The translations under genes were made by a program, and so were the position numbers. Shown here one piece after another: positions 47,457 to 59,791 of a DNA stretch of 64,000 nucleotides. Source of the stretch: Klebsormidium nitens (Eukaryota; Streptophyta; Klebsormidiophyceae; Klebsormidiales; Klebsormidiaceae). The notes beneath the pieces are model-generated. The model searched no databases. It was not told the origin of the DNA and saw nothing but the letters and a program-made list of their open reading frames with translations. Where the stretch lies: the NCBI GenBank assembly GCA_000708835.1, contig DF237038.1, positions 144,901-208,900 of the forward strand, written 5' to 3'. Each line of letters opens with the position of its first letter. Position 1 is the first letter of the stretch.

Positions 47457-50400
47457 TTACGACCAAGCTTCCACGTGGTACCGCCTGTTCTTCTCGAGAT
47501 CCTTGAGCCAAGCGGCAGCTTTCTGCTGCGTCATCTGGCCTTCCCGTTGCGCCACGATCTCGAGAGCAGTGGCCACGTCGGCGGGCATCTTGTTAGCAGA
47601 GCCGGCTACGAAGATCGACGCGCCAGCCTGCAATAACGAATGTGTACGAGAAACATGTGTTGGTCCACGAATAACGAATGTTTAAGATGCGTCTGCGACC
47701 AGAAGCAGATACCGGAATCTACAAACCGATGAGAAAGGACGCCTGACCGGAAGTGCGTGACAGAAAACACATGACCCCTCCATGACTGCGTGAGGGCCTG
47801 TTCGCATACATGAACACATACAGTCTCTCTCTCCTCAGCTTCCTAAACGATGCCAAACAAAGCCCAAGTCTGAAAGCAAAGAAGAAAAGCAAGGAGGGTA
47901 AACGAAACTTCTCTTCAGTTAGGTTCGGAAGGAGGACTCCGTTCGAGGGAGGAGACACGACAAGATACAACGGAACCCGAAAAAGGGGAAAGCAAGTCGA
48001 ACGAAAGAGCAAAAGCAAGACAAAACTATGCTGATTCAAAAGGAAGCCGGTTGCCGCACCTGGAGCAGCTGCCAGACTCTGCGGCCTGGGTCCTCAATCC
48101 TGTGCAAGATAGACTCAGGGTCGGAGGAAGAGTCCATTCAGGGTTGGAGACACGGCACTATAGAACGGTCAAAGCAAAGTTGGACAAAATGCTAAGAGGA
48201 ATACCAAAACCATGCTAAACAAAGGAAGGCAGTTGCCGCACCTGGAGCAGCTGCCAGACTTTGCGGCCTTGGTCCTTAATCTTGTGCGTGACGTACACTT
48301 TGAGCATCTGGTCCCGGGAGAACGCCACCGAGAGTCCCCCGCCGCGCGCCTCGCTCAGGACGCCCTCGCCGCGCGCGTACGAAAGCCACTGCACGCGCGA
48401 GCAAGCGCTTTAGTGCGCGAGCAAGCCCTTAATGTGCGAGCAAGCCCTAAATACGTGAGCACGCCCCTTGATGCGCGAGCAAGCGCCTTGATGCGCGAGC
48501 AAGCCTTTGGGTGCGCAAGCAAGGTCCTTCGAAGAATTCTTTCTACTCAACATATGTTTTAGATACTTCTAATCTGTGCTTACCCTTGAACAGTTGAGAG
48601 AAACTTGTCTGTACCTACTAAAACCTTTAGAGACCACCGCAAGCTACGCAAGCCCGTTCAAGAATCCTGAACAGCCTTAGGAACGCCTCAAACAAGACAG
48701 ACTGCGGTACGAATCACCGTAGTTTGGGGTGTGCAGCAACTGTGAGTGAGTGGAATGTCGGGCCGACTATTCGCGTCAGCCTGGGGGGTTTTGCGACAAA
48801 GACCAGGAAGATTCAAATGCTATGATTCAAAGGCCCATCGGAAAGCTTCGATGGGCCTTTAAGTGGAGCCTTCAGAAGGTGAAGCGCTTTTGGTTGGTTG
48901 GGCGGTAGCCTCCGACCTACGGCCGATTCTCCATGGCACAGAGTTCCATCTTCTATTGGAAGTTGTCAGGACTACGGTGAAATGCAGGCAAATGATGACG
49001 AACAAGATTCGAGGAAGGGTGTGGAGCGCCGACGAGGACGGGGAAAGTACGAAGCAGAAGAGACGGACAACGTCGCCCAGAAAATCTAGGAGCGTCGCAA
49101 TATAAAGCGCGCAATCCCGTTTGAAGGTGGAGGGGCCAAGATCAATGGTGAATGACATTGAAGGGGAGACGGGTCGAGTGACCCTGTACCTTCAAAACGC
49201 TAGCAAAACCTAAACGGGGAGAAGAAACTGCGAAGAAACTCCCAAGGGCAACGATCTGTGACGAATCCATCCAAGGAGAGGGTTCGAATGACCCTGTACC
49301 TTTAAAAATCAGCAAGAGCGACACCGGTGAACACCGGCGAAAACGAAACCGGGAGAAGAAATTGCACGGGAAGATGGGCCGACTGACCCTAAACCTTCAA
49401 ACACTAACGGCGCCGAAACCAAGAGAAGAGACCGCGAAGGAAGACGGGTCGACTGACCTATACCTTCAAACACCACAGCGAAGACGACAATATAAAGACA
49501 GGTAAACTGACCCCAGAATATCAAACACTAGCGAATCCGAAACCGGGTGAGGAAATTGCGAAGGAAAACGGGTCGACTGACCCTATACCTTTACCATCAA
49601 ACACCAGCGAAAGCAAAACCGCAAAAGAAAACTGCGAAAGGAACGCCGAAGCGCACCTGGTCCTTGTACAGAAAGTCGCCCTTCTCCCTCCGGCACCCGA
49701 AGAAGAACATGCACGGGGCGCCCGGCGTTCCGTTCCGCTCCAGTTCCGTCCTTTCTTCCAGAAACGACCGGAACGGGGCGCAGCCCGTCCCAGGCCCCAC
49801 CATAACCATTGGCACATTTGGCGGGGGCAGTTTTAGGAACCCCTTGGAGACCCACACAGGCAGTCGCACTGGTTGAGAGGGGTGGGGTTCGAGGGAGGCG
49901 AGCCAGTGCGAGCAGAGGCCGACACGTGTCCGCTTGTAGGGCGTTTGGAAGCGGACGACTGCGACGGTGACGTGGGCTTGGCGGGGGTGGGCTAGCAGGG
50001 AGGAAGAGATGGAGAAGGCACGTGCCTTTAGGCGGGGAACCTGCGGGAGCAGGCCGGGCTGATTGTTTGGTAAAAAACGAGAATAAAGAAACCGAAGGTA
50101 AAGACTTGGTTTCAGAAAGGTGAAGTGCAAAGGTTGTCTAAAGGTGGGCCAACAGGGAAGAGGGAATGGAAAAGGCACGTGCCTTTAGGCGGGGGACCTG
50201 CGTGGAGGCGAAGAACGATCGGTGGAAACGGCAAAGATGGTGAGAACAATCAGAGGGGTGACTACGGGAGAGTTGCTCAGGGGACTGCACGGGCACTCGG
50301 GCGAGGGACCTGCGGGAGCGGTGGGGCTTAGAAATACTATGGACGACGGGAGATCAAGAACACGAAGACGGTGACTTTCTTCCTAGGAATGGGAACGCGA

Positions 50401-53400
50401 CGCTTGCTTACTAGGAGAATTCTTGCCCTGGGGGACTTCTTGAGTCTGACAGGTTTGTTCTGGTGAGTTCGTCACAAAAGACGAAATTGGAACGTATTGC
50501 CAACTTAGACCAGGCTCTGAGGGTTGCTTGCATCATCCTGAGGCATGGGAGATGATTTGCCAGCGGTTTTTAGGCCAGAACGATAGGGACAAGGTCCATT
50601 TATCCATTTCGACGCGCACTCTGCCGAATTCGGCTGGCCTTGAAAGATGAGAGGTCCATTCAGCACCAAACAAAGCCAGTACGGGTTAGACAGACGTTAA
50701 CTCGAGGAGAAGCAAGCTTGCCAGCTGTCAGCGAACCGGTCCTACTTATCCTTACCTTTTGCATGATCCATTCGAGCGGCAGGTTTGCGGATGCAAGAAA
50801 TAACAGGAGGTCAGACAGCGGCACTCACACCGACAAATAAGCCACCAAGCTTCTTGATAGGGCTCTGAATGTCTTAGGAATACGGAAGTACGGAGGACAA
50901 CGAAAGCTTGCCAGCTGATTCTCACCACTTGCAGGATCCATTCGAGCGGCAGGTTCGCGGACGGGAAGTCGTCCATAACCTCGACCACCGTCCGGCGCTC
51001 CCGCTGGTTGTACCGGTACAAGTCGTCCCGCCCCTCGGCGGTCGCGAAGTACTGCAGCCGTTCGATCTCGTGCTCCGCAGTAGCGAAATGCGCGAGCACC
51101 TGGCAAGAAAATAGCAAGAAAATAGCAAAACTGGAGCCTTTGCAGGGATTGTAAACTTGGGGATGCGGAAGCGAGAAGCTTGAAAGAGAATGAGAGCTTT
51201 GCCTACAAATGAAAGGTTTGAGAACAGAAGTGAGAAACTCAGGGGCTATCGTATGCGGACGCAAAGCTTGTACGACTGAAGAGCTTCTGCTACAAATGGG
51301 AGAAGACTTGTAAAGCCTAAACATAGAACGTGCAAATAAGGCTTTGAAGACAACACCAGAAGAGGCGGATGCTCCATTACAATGTCCTATATGCTGAAGC
51401 AGGAAGCGGCAAAAGATGCACCCACAGCTTGTGAGAAATTCAGACAGCTCAGACCGATTCTCAATCGAACCAGGAGTATTCCTTCTATCCAATAACAGGT
51501 TGGAACATATAGCGGTGCTTTTTGGGCCAGCAGAGGCTCTCTAAAAACGGTCAAGAAATACATAATGACTTCCAAGGGCGTACGTTTACTGCAACATTTT
51601 CCCCCCATCTTCCTCACGTGTGCAGCTTCCGCTGAATCTTTCTCTCCGCCGAGCTGCCCCGTAGATCCATCTCTCCGCCTTTTGAGGTCTCTCCCAACTT
51701 CGAACACGTGGCAGCAGCATGGCTACGGTGTCACAAAATGTATTCGCAGAAAGGAGCTCACCTCGAAGAAGTATCGTCTAGGCGACGCCGACGCCACGTC
51801 CAAGGCCGCTCGGACCAGGGCCCCTATTCGGACAGGTCCAAAGCCGTTCCCTCCATCCCGGTCCATACCATTCCGGTCGAAACCATTCGCAGCCCCGGCC
51901 GCTTTTTGTACCTCCTCCACGCCCTCGACTCCACCCCGATCAACTCCTAGCTCCACTGGGTTAGGTTTGAGGTCAGCGTGCGGGTTAGGTCCTATGTTTG
52001 CATACGAATAATTCAAACTATTGTCCGATACACTTTGCTGAGCGTCCCCATTTGTGTGCTGAACATTCTGCTGACTGCTCGGACCATTCCGCTGGCCGTC
52101 CGCGCCATTCCGTTCGCCGTCCGCACCATTCCGCTGGCCGCCGGAACCATGCCGCTGGTCCTCCAAGCCCATCTGCTGGCCGTCCAACTCCCCTTCCCGC
52201 CCGTCCGTTCCAAGCTGTCGGCCATTCCGTCCGATTCTCCTCCCGTCCGATTCCGTTTGTCCGGCGTCCGGAACAGCACCTGACTCCCGCAGTTCAATTA
52301 CAACCTCCGCATCCGCATCAAGACCGCAGCGCTCGCAGAACCGCCGGACGACGTCAGGTGAGTTCTCGGGCATGACGTTGATGACGTCACCTGGAGCATA
52401 GGTCATGCCGGAGGCTCCGAGGTCCAGCTCGATGTGCCGGACGTCCTGCTCGTTGTCGGGTGACGTCAGTCTGACGTTGGCGACCTGGAAAGAGGAAACG
52501 AAAGAGCGGGACTCCAGTCAATCATGTCCTGAGACGGCACGTGGTTGTGCAAGGTATCTGGTGAAGCAGACAATTCCAGGATACGTACGAATGCACTCTA
52601 CCATGCAGAAGCCAACTGCTTTTCGTGACCTCTCTTGAAGAGAGACAACCTTGCCTCGAGCTTTCAGTTGAGCGCAAGTGATTGAACGACCGAAAGCAAC
52701 GGGTTTGAAAGCTGGCGTCGTTTGTTTCAACTTCTCGGAGGCACCTTCGTAAAAGTTGAAGCGTCTTTTCCAAAGCGGGCACTGGGATGCTTCTTTTCTT
52801 CATAGCGCGACCAGCCGCAAACCCAACAGCGAAAGCACGTAGGACTGGGACAGTCTGGATAGAGAACACATATCCAACATTTGGTATGTAGTGACCATAC
52901 TCACCATCGTGGCTAAGTACGGGTTCGCTTGGGAGTACCCCAGTCTTGCACCCGCTCCACCACCGGCTTTCACTTCCTGACCGGAACTAGCGCTCGTTGC
53001 AGCGTCCAGTACTGCAATCGCATGCAGGTTCTCTTCCAGTTCGTCTCCGCTCGCAGACGCCGTGGCGACCGTTGCGTTTCCGTTTCCAATCCGATCCGCT
53101 GCCCGTTCTGTTGAGTGTCCGTTTGCAGATGGCTGATAGTCCCTCTCTGGGCCCAGAACCCTGACTGCTCCTCCAATTGCTTCTCCAACAGCAGCAATCG
53201 ACGTCGCATCTCTTTCAGAGTTCTCGATCTCCCCGTTTTCTCGCAAGCCGACCCGCGGTTGTCCCAGGTTCTGCGAATTTAAACTTAACCCTGCCTTTGC
53301 ATCATTCGAAGGCGCTTCTGACAAAGGCTCAGGGGGTATTCTCTCTCCAGCTTTGCGCGCTGGCCGAGAGACGTAGGTGACCTTGAACTTGGGCGGATCG

Positions 53401-55342
53401 AGCACCAGTGCATCGCTTTCTGATGGTTCGGAAGCTCCGGGCGGCAGCGGGACGACGTGACGGAGCGCAGACCACAGATTTGCCAGCCACGGGTCCAGAG
53501 CCGCCTCGTACCTGCAGCATGACGTCAGGCTGACGTCAGACCTTCATACTGACCGTGATCATATCTGAAGAGGACCTTTGCTGCATTGAGGGTAAACCAA
53601 GACGGGTATCGCCTTGAGCTGGGGAGAGCTTGACACATGTTGAGTGTTTGTCGAGAATTTCCAACCGTAACAAGACTCCTCCGATTTTCAGGTGAAGACA
53701 TTCCAGAAACACCAGAGCGAAACGGCCCAAGACTACCCGTATCCATATGATGGAAACGTTATGGACTCCGACATGATTTTGACCAGGTCCTGAAATCGAT
53801 ATCACACGAACACATACAATGTGAGACAATCCACCGCCGGAAAAGCGTGTCAATGCAAGCTCCTGAAAGCTTTGACTCAACCACCTCGGCAAGGTATGAA
53901 AACGGTTTCACTGGGCCCCTGAGTAGCAGTACCCCTTGATGATACGTGAAGCCGATTGCGGTACCTGAAAGACTGAGATACGGTCTCATGCGGTCACGTT
54001 CTATATCAAAGAATGACAAACTGGCAAGCGCTCACAAACTTACCCGGATGGATGCTGATCGTCGCCCAGGCCCCGCGGCACGAGCGGCTGAGCCCCCAGA
54101 TCCAGCAACCTCCTGTCCAGCTTTTTGGCTGTAATATTGTACTTCTGGTAACCCGAATCTCCTAACCCGAAAACTGCATATCTCAGGTGCTGCAGGCACG
54201 CCGGCGGCAGGCTCTTCCTCAGCAGGAACCGCCAGAAGGCGCGCATGTTGTCGGGGGGATCCCCCTGGCCTGTCGTGGCCGCGACGAAGATTGCAGTTGT
54301 CGAGTGCGCAAGCAGAGTAGGATCGCAGCAGTCCATGGAGAGCACGAGAGGGGCATAGCGACGGCGAGACGCCTCTCGGGCGATGCGCTCAGCGACATCC
54401 TGTAACCAGAACAAATCGCAAGATAGGTGCCCAGGTCGCAAATGAAAGCTCTGGGACATCTGACAAGTTCGAATGTTTTCCGGACACTTGCAGATACTCA
54501 GAACAGTTGCCTAAGTTTCAGGGGCCCTTCCAGTGGCAAAAAGGTACCTAGCTGAGGAACCAAGTATGGCACTCAGAGTGCGAAGACTCCCGCCGGTCAC
54601 CAATCCTACTAGAGCAGACAAAAGAAGTTCCGTGTGCATACGTGACAGATGTGTATCATCTCTGGTTCTAACCATAGAGCACTGCTTGTCTTTGAAATGA
54701 CTTGCAATAGTGTACGGACCGCAGCCAATAGCTTGGAAAGAAGTTGGATAATAGATGATCGAATGAGTGACTCCTCTCACCAACTACTCACAACAAATAG
54801 GCTCGTGAGCTGGAGCTGAAGACCTGACACGACTTCGAAGACACAAGAGAAGAACACGGCTCTATGCAAAACAATGAAAACCCATGGTGGAATAGCAGGC
54901 ACTCAGAAAGAGGAGGCGGAAGAATTTCACGGTGGTGCGCAAGGCTGAGCTTCTAGTAGATCAATGCAGTGACGACTTAGCACATGTCACCTTACATAGT
55001 AAGCCCAATTAAAATCGCAAACAGGCCTGAAGCTTGACCAACAATTCAAATTACTGCCACCACGTCGATTCAGCTTGACTTTCTGAGCCCAATGGTTCTA
55101 CACAAGGGGCAACAGGATCAGACTCAAAACGATCCAAGCGTGGTGTCAAACCTTCATCCAACTTATGACCACCACTAGGAGCTAATTTCCACATGGTAAC
55201 CGGACCACGTTCTGAAATCCTTGTACCTCCGCGGACTGATGATCTGAAGATGGTTCAAGATGAAGGAAAAGAGCAGAGTGCTTTCACTCACCTGCGCATT
55301 CCCCGTCTGTGAAGCGTACAAAATCAGAAGCTTTTCCGCCAT
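47457..55342 (-). CDS. ATR3: NADPH-dependent diflavin oxidoreductase (ATR3/NDOR1/Tah18)
   Basis: Eight exons on the minus strand, 55342-55292, 54399-54044, 53511-52905, 52484-51762, 51099-50926, 50040-49657, 48388-48242 and 47627-47457, join in frame to 870 residues. The N-terminal flavodoxin domain has the FMN loops ASQTGNAQ and AATTGQGDPPDNM, then YAVFGLGDSGYQKYN. The FAD/NADPH module has RAFSISSS (644-651), MVGPGTGCAPFRSFLEER (Gly719 on) and FFGCRREKGDF, and the protein ends YHVEAWS. This is the cytosolic reductase that passes electrons to the Fe-S protein Dre2/anamorsin in cytosolic Fe-S assembly; plants call it ATR3. Relatives are about 600-620 residues. Two low-complexity inserts explain the excess: one in the linker (about residues 170-320) and a Gly/Asn/Arg/Gln/Asp-rich one inside the FAD domain (about 405-545). 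Exons 5 and 7 have duplicated donor junctions. Confidence 0.94.
47925..48295 (-). repeat. 182-bp tandem duplication of the ATR3 exon 7 donor junction
   Basis: The plus-strand word TTGCCGCACCTGGAGCAGCT at 48233 (exon 7 end plus donor) recurs at 48051. Similarity continues on both sides, from a GGAGACACG(A/G)C block in the intron to GCGGCC and TCCT(C/T)AATC in the exon. The decayed copy keeps the CAG/GTGCGG donor. The two units are head-to-tail. Confidence 0.92.
48395..48529 (-). repeat. 19-20 bp minisatellite at the ATR3 exon 7 acceptor, about 7 units
   Basis: On the plus strand the unit is GCGCGAGCAAGCGCCTTGAT with small changes, starting at 48395, 48415, 48434, 48453, 48473, 48493 and 48512. 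It begins a few bases from the intron 6 acceptor (exon 7 starts at 48388). It therefore occupies the branch-point/polypyrimidine zone on the minus strand. Confidence 0.88.
49145..49655 (-). repeat. Minisatellite starting at the ATR3 exon 6 donor, about 6 units
   Basis: Units of roughly 57-115 bases share GACGGGTCGACTGACC, then TACCTTCAAACACCAGC, then AAACCGGGAGAAGAAA and TTGCGAAGG (plus strand). They lie near 49150, 49270, 49370, 49440, 49500 and 49562. The array abuts the exon 6 end at 49657 and fills 500 bases of intron 6. Confidence 0.88.
50716..50965 (-). repeat. Tandem copy of the ATR3 exon 5 donor junction
   Basis: GGATCCATTCGAGCGGCAGG with flanking bases at 50929-50965 (exon 5 end) recurs as TGATCCATTCGAGCGGCAGG at 50759-50795. 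GCTTGCCAGCTG from the intron recurs at 50906 and 50716. The unit is about 170-190 bp. The copy has lost the donor (CTTTTGCA instead of CACTTGCA plus CTCACC). Confidence 0.9.
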
Positions 55343-55849
55343 TGTTTCCAGCCACTCAAGGACTATAAGAAGCCCCACAAACTACAGACTTCATAGGATT
55401 CTGATGTGCGATGCGTGAGAAGGGTTGAAAGAGCTCGTCAATATAAAGTTCCACCACCAGTGGCAACAGCAGAGCTCTTGAGTTGGCGGAAGAGAAGCCT
55501 CATATGCAGAAGGGCAGTAGACTGTGGCAGAAAATCGAATTAAAACTCTGCATGGGAAAGTGGCGCTTATCACACTTAGGACTATCATACGCCGTCGATT
55601 TTGCAGATCTACGGCAGTTGGCATGCCAACCAGTCCGCGGTGACGAACCACGCTTCTTGGATTATCTCAAATTGATTTGTGCAATTTCCTAGTCCCAAGA
55701 CTCCCAACTTCGCAGTTCTCTTGGAATTGTCAGAGTCTCTCCCTGCTCCACTTCAAATTTCCCTGTGCCTTCTGCCGCTGGGGAAGAGCCGCATCTTCAG
55801 CTGAGGTCTTGCAAGTTTTCGGGGGGCTGAGACGGGTGATTCTCAGAAT
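55343..55849. other. Divergent promoter region ATR3 / DUF1350 gene
   Basis: Only 507 bases separate the two ATGs, so the genes may share a bidirectional promoter. A TATAAAG occurs at about 55442 on the plus strand, too far from the plus ATG to be decisive. Confidence 0.5.
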
Positions 55850-58800
55850 ATGGCTCTCTCGCAGTGGTCCTCAAGTGCATCTGCGCACTCCTCAGCATTG
55901 CTCCAGCTGAGGACAAGGTCGCACGCGGAGGCGAGCTGCTCGATGGTGGCGGCGACGAGAAGCTGCAGTTGTCCCGTTCTCTCTTCTAGACTTTCTGGAA
56001 CAACTGTTCCGTCCAGACAGGAAGGGGTGTTCCAAAAGCTGCCATGTAGATCAAGCAATTCGAACACTCTTTTACACACCAGCTTCCTTGGCGAAAAAAT
56101 AATCTCAACAAGACAAAACGCCTGCAGCAGCATTGATACAAATCAGCCGCTTCGTCGAAATCATTCCCCGTCAAGAGGGTATTCACACCACTCCAAGATC
56201 TCCGCCTCAGCTTCTACCACCCTCCCCACAATCTCTCTCCGCAATTACAGCCCCGAGCCCTTTGTGCGCATCAGCGAGTGCCTCGTCCTTTCTCCCACGG
56301 CGGCCAACCCCAGAACCCAGAACCCCAAACCCCGTGGCATCATTGCATTCTTTGGCGGGGCATTCGTCGGCGCGGTGCCAGATTTCACATACAGGTCAGG
56401 TTACTGATTAGCGTTGCTTTCAGTTTACTCGTAAGTCGTGATGCTGGAATCTGCTCCACTTTTGCCAAGCGTGTCACTTCCATGTTTAATCAGCCTGGAT
56501 CTTGTCAAGTTACATTGTGGGTGGTTGGAGCTGACTTCAGTGGTCTTTGCTTTTCTCTGTTGGCCTTTATGTTCTGCTAGGAGCTGGCACCGTTCATCTG
56601 GCATGGCTAGTCTCCGTTCACATGCTCTACCGTGAAGAACGTGCTTTTGGAGATTGGCCAAGCCCCCTTGGATGAGGTATCTTCAGAAAAATAGTTATCA
56701 ACTGCCCCACATGTCCTGACTACAGGATATCCCGTTTCAATCAAGCCCGGTTTTCTTGCAGGTTTCTGCTAACCCAGCTGGCAGCTGCGGGTTATCTGGT
56801 AGTCGCGGTGCCCTACCAGCTAACCTTTGACCATAAGCAGGCAGCCGAGATTGTAGAGCGCAAGTTCCAGAATTGTCTGGAGACGTTGTACGTGCAAGGG
56901 GGCCTGGGACTTGCGGGAGTACCGGGGTCGACGGGGTCAGAGTTGAAGGAACTGCCGTTGTTTGGCATGGGCCACAGGTACGTTCACTTTTCCATTCATA
57001 CTTCGTGGTTTCCTTTTTGCTTCTTGGTTTCAAGTTTCATTTGTTGGTTACTAAGACTGAGCAACATTGCGGTGGTGATTTTTCAACCACGGTTTCAGAT
57101 TGATAACCGTGACTTGATACGAATTCTCTTCATCGTGTCCATTGTCATAGTTGAAGTTAACCATGGACGTGCAGGACCTGTCTGAGAACTTTACCCATCA
57201 TGGTCATACCTTATCATTGGATTCTTCTTTTGACCCCTTCCGTACGTTTCATTTGAGGCCTGAAGCTGAAGCTCATCTCCTGCAGCAATGGAGCTCTGCT
57301 CCACATGCTGACCAACAGTTTATATGCGGAAGGGGTCCGTCCAAAAGCAAACGTCATCATGTCATTCAACAACAAGCCCGCGAGCGAGGCTGTGCCCTAC
57401 TTCGACCAGGTAGGGAGATGAGTTCACGACATTTGCCATGGCCAGATTGGAACATGAATATGTCATGAGTTACTCTACCTGAGTTTGTGTTACCCACTGG
57501 ATTAAACGAAAAGTAGAGCGGTATGAAGTCGCACAGTCAACGCGGGGAATTTCTTGCCTCCTTTTTGTGGACGCTTGTTAATCCGTCCTTCCTGGACGAC
57601 ATCGGACCTTGTACCAACGCAATCAAGTGTTGTCTTTTCCTCGCTTCTCTCTAGCAACTGATTGTCGTCGTATTCTCACTTCTTGAGCGAACGGTTTCAT
57701 GTTTCTGTAGTGATCTGTCCGTCCCTTTGTATGGTCAGTTTCGGACAAACGGAACCATCTCACTCCCATCTGGGTGCCAAGACTGCAAAGCTGTGCGTCG
57801 CTCACAACATGTGCATAACGAGATTATTCAGTCCGCAAATTGATGTGTATTACGACGATTTTTGACGAACCATAAGTTCTCACCTAAACTCTAAACCCCG
57901 AAACCCCCCAGGTCGGTCCCGCCGTCGCCCAGTTGGCGCCGGTCCTCCGGGGATCCCCCTTCCAGGGCCTCGCAGAGGCTTTCGCCTCTGAAGCCACCCG
58001 GTTTGCGGCCTCGACCGACCTCCCAATTCCGGGGCTCCCTCGGGAGAACCTCGGTCCACTCCTCGAAATCGCGCAGCAGATCGCGCCCGTGATTGGGCAG
58101 ATTACCGACGGGGTCTCGGAATTTCGGCCGACGCCGAACGAGACGCGGGCGATTGCGGCGGGTGGTTACTATGTGCCGTCTACCCTGCTGGTGAGTGGAT
58201 CATGCGGGTTGTGGGCCTTTTTAAGTTGGGCTAAGCTAGGTTATTTGAGCTGGTAATGTATGTAAATAAGTGGACAACTACGGGCGGCTGCTCGCAATCT
58301 GTCTGAGGCCGCCAGAGGTTCGCGGGGTCATGGCGAGCGGTTAGTCTGTGCCGTCCACTCTGAATGTAAGCCTGAGAATCAGGTATGCAGTGGTGCTGCA
58401 CATATGTGCTTTTCCGGGCACTCGTAAGCCGCTTTCGCACGGAACTGAAAGCGGCAGTGATTAATTGCCGTCTCGGCTGCTAGTGATTTTCCATTTGGTG
58501 CTGTGCTGGCGGAGGGCGTTGTTGGTCTTTGAATTGGCGCTCTTAGAGAGGGTGTCGAGTCTCAGCACTGCGCATGGCCATCTTTCGTCTTTGGAACAGG
58601 GCCTCGAGAACAACGTTGGATGGAGCACTCTGTGCCATGTCATTGCTGGTCTTACTCGTCGACTGATTGATCTCGAGACTTGACTCTTTTCCGCGCTTGA
58701 TAAATCAGAGGTGTCCGCCGAGCTCTTGAATTGTTGTCCTCAGGGCGGTCTTTCCGACTGCCTGCTTTTTGCGAAGTGCAGATAAAGTTTACGGACGATG

Positions 58801-59791
58801 GGATAGACGAGACCGAGACCCTGGCCGCCGCGATTCGGACGGGGGTCCAAAGCCGGGGGGGCGCTCTGCGGATCCAGGACTTGACGGGGAACCACGTGAC
58901 CCCCCTGATCCAAGTAAGCGCCGTTTTCCGGACGAGGCTTTGCCCTAATCCGCTCTTCTTAGTGTTGAGCAACGAGGTGCAACCTGTCACCGGTTCTGGA
59001 CTCACCCGACTCTTCGACCGCAGATCTAGTCTCCTCTGAGAAACTGGGCATTCTCTCCCGCTTGCTTCAAGCATGCGTTCTGTTCTGGGTTTTATTTGCT
59101 CGTTTTCCTTCTTCTTGGCTCGTGTTTCTGCCGCTTCTGAAAGAACAGAGGGCCATGTCAGGGGAGGTTTGCCAAATCGGCCTCGACGACCAGTATCTTC
59201 GTCAGAATCTCGCATGCCTGTTCACTTTCAAGATTTTGCAAGTGGTCCTTGAAGCCCGACTTTGGTGGGGGCTGCGATAGCGGTACCAAAATGCGGCTTC
59301 AAAAGATGTTATTTTGGAACCGAATGAGTTTTGGAGTCAGGCCCGTTTGTGAGTTGTTGTCTACTATCCAGCAGTTGTAGCTGACTTTGGTGCGTCAGGG
59401 CTCCGTACCGCTCAGCACAACGCCCACCTCTTGCAAACATCTTTTGCTACTGTATGCTGTCAAACTTTGGGTTGCCTCGTTGTGTGGTACGGTCAGAGCG
59501 TTTCCGGCCCGTCACAAGTTAATTCGGTTTGCAAGTCGAGGAGGCTACTTGTACTGATCACAGAGACGTCTCTGACTTTGGCCCGCCGCTCGTCTCTGGC
59601 CGTATGAACGCGTTCCGTAGTGATTAAGTAACGGGTTTGTCGTGACACTCACTTTGCAGGAAGTGAAGTGGGAGATCGGAAATGTGTACACTCCTCTCGA
59701 TGCGGTTAGGCAGACGGTGCAGACTGCGGCGTTGGCTGATACCCGGCGGTTAGTGTCGGCTATTGTGTCCTTTCTCGACAGCAATATTTAG
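55850..59791 (+). CDS. DUF1350 alpha/beta-hydrolase-like protein, probably chloroplast-targeted
   Basis: Six exons, 55850-56394, 56762-56977, 57286-57409, 57912-58190, 58782-58913 and 59660-59791 (TAG), join in frame to 475 residues. The first 130 or so residues are Ser/Thr/Arg-rich with few acids, as in a transit peptide. The conserved domain begins GIIAFFGGAFVGAVPDFTYR, then LAAAGYLVVAVPYQLTFDH, matching the DUF1350 family of plants and cyanobacteria. The splice between exons 2 and 3 creates LFGMGHSNGALLHML. The GHSNG is a GxSxG nucleophile elbow with Ser254, so an esterase or acyl-hydrolase activity is plausible. FSFNNKPA-type and FTDDGIDET blocks follow. No substrate is known to me for the family. 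The intron after exon 4 contains a decayed copy of the exon 4 end. Confidence 0.88.
58155..58372 (+). repeat. Decayed copy of the DUF1350 exon 4 donor junction
   Basis: Exon 4 ends GGTTACTATGTGCCGTCTAC and then CCTGCTG/GTGAGT (58162-58196). A similar stretch with CGGTTAGTCTGTGCCGTCCA then CTCTGAATGTAAGC lies at 58330-58372, about 175 bases downstream. The copy contains an in-frame TAG and a GTAAGC that could act as a cryptic donor. Confidence 0.75.

Noticed and set aside
48395-48529. CRISPR-like spaced repeats
   Set aside because: Units are contiguous with no unique spacers and lie in a eukaryotic intron; it is a minisatellite.
49281-49300. tRNA T-arm-like GGTTCGAATG
   Set aside because: It belongs to the ATR3 intron 6 minisatellite and no cloverleaf can be formed around it. 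No tRNA was convincingly found anywhere in the window.
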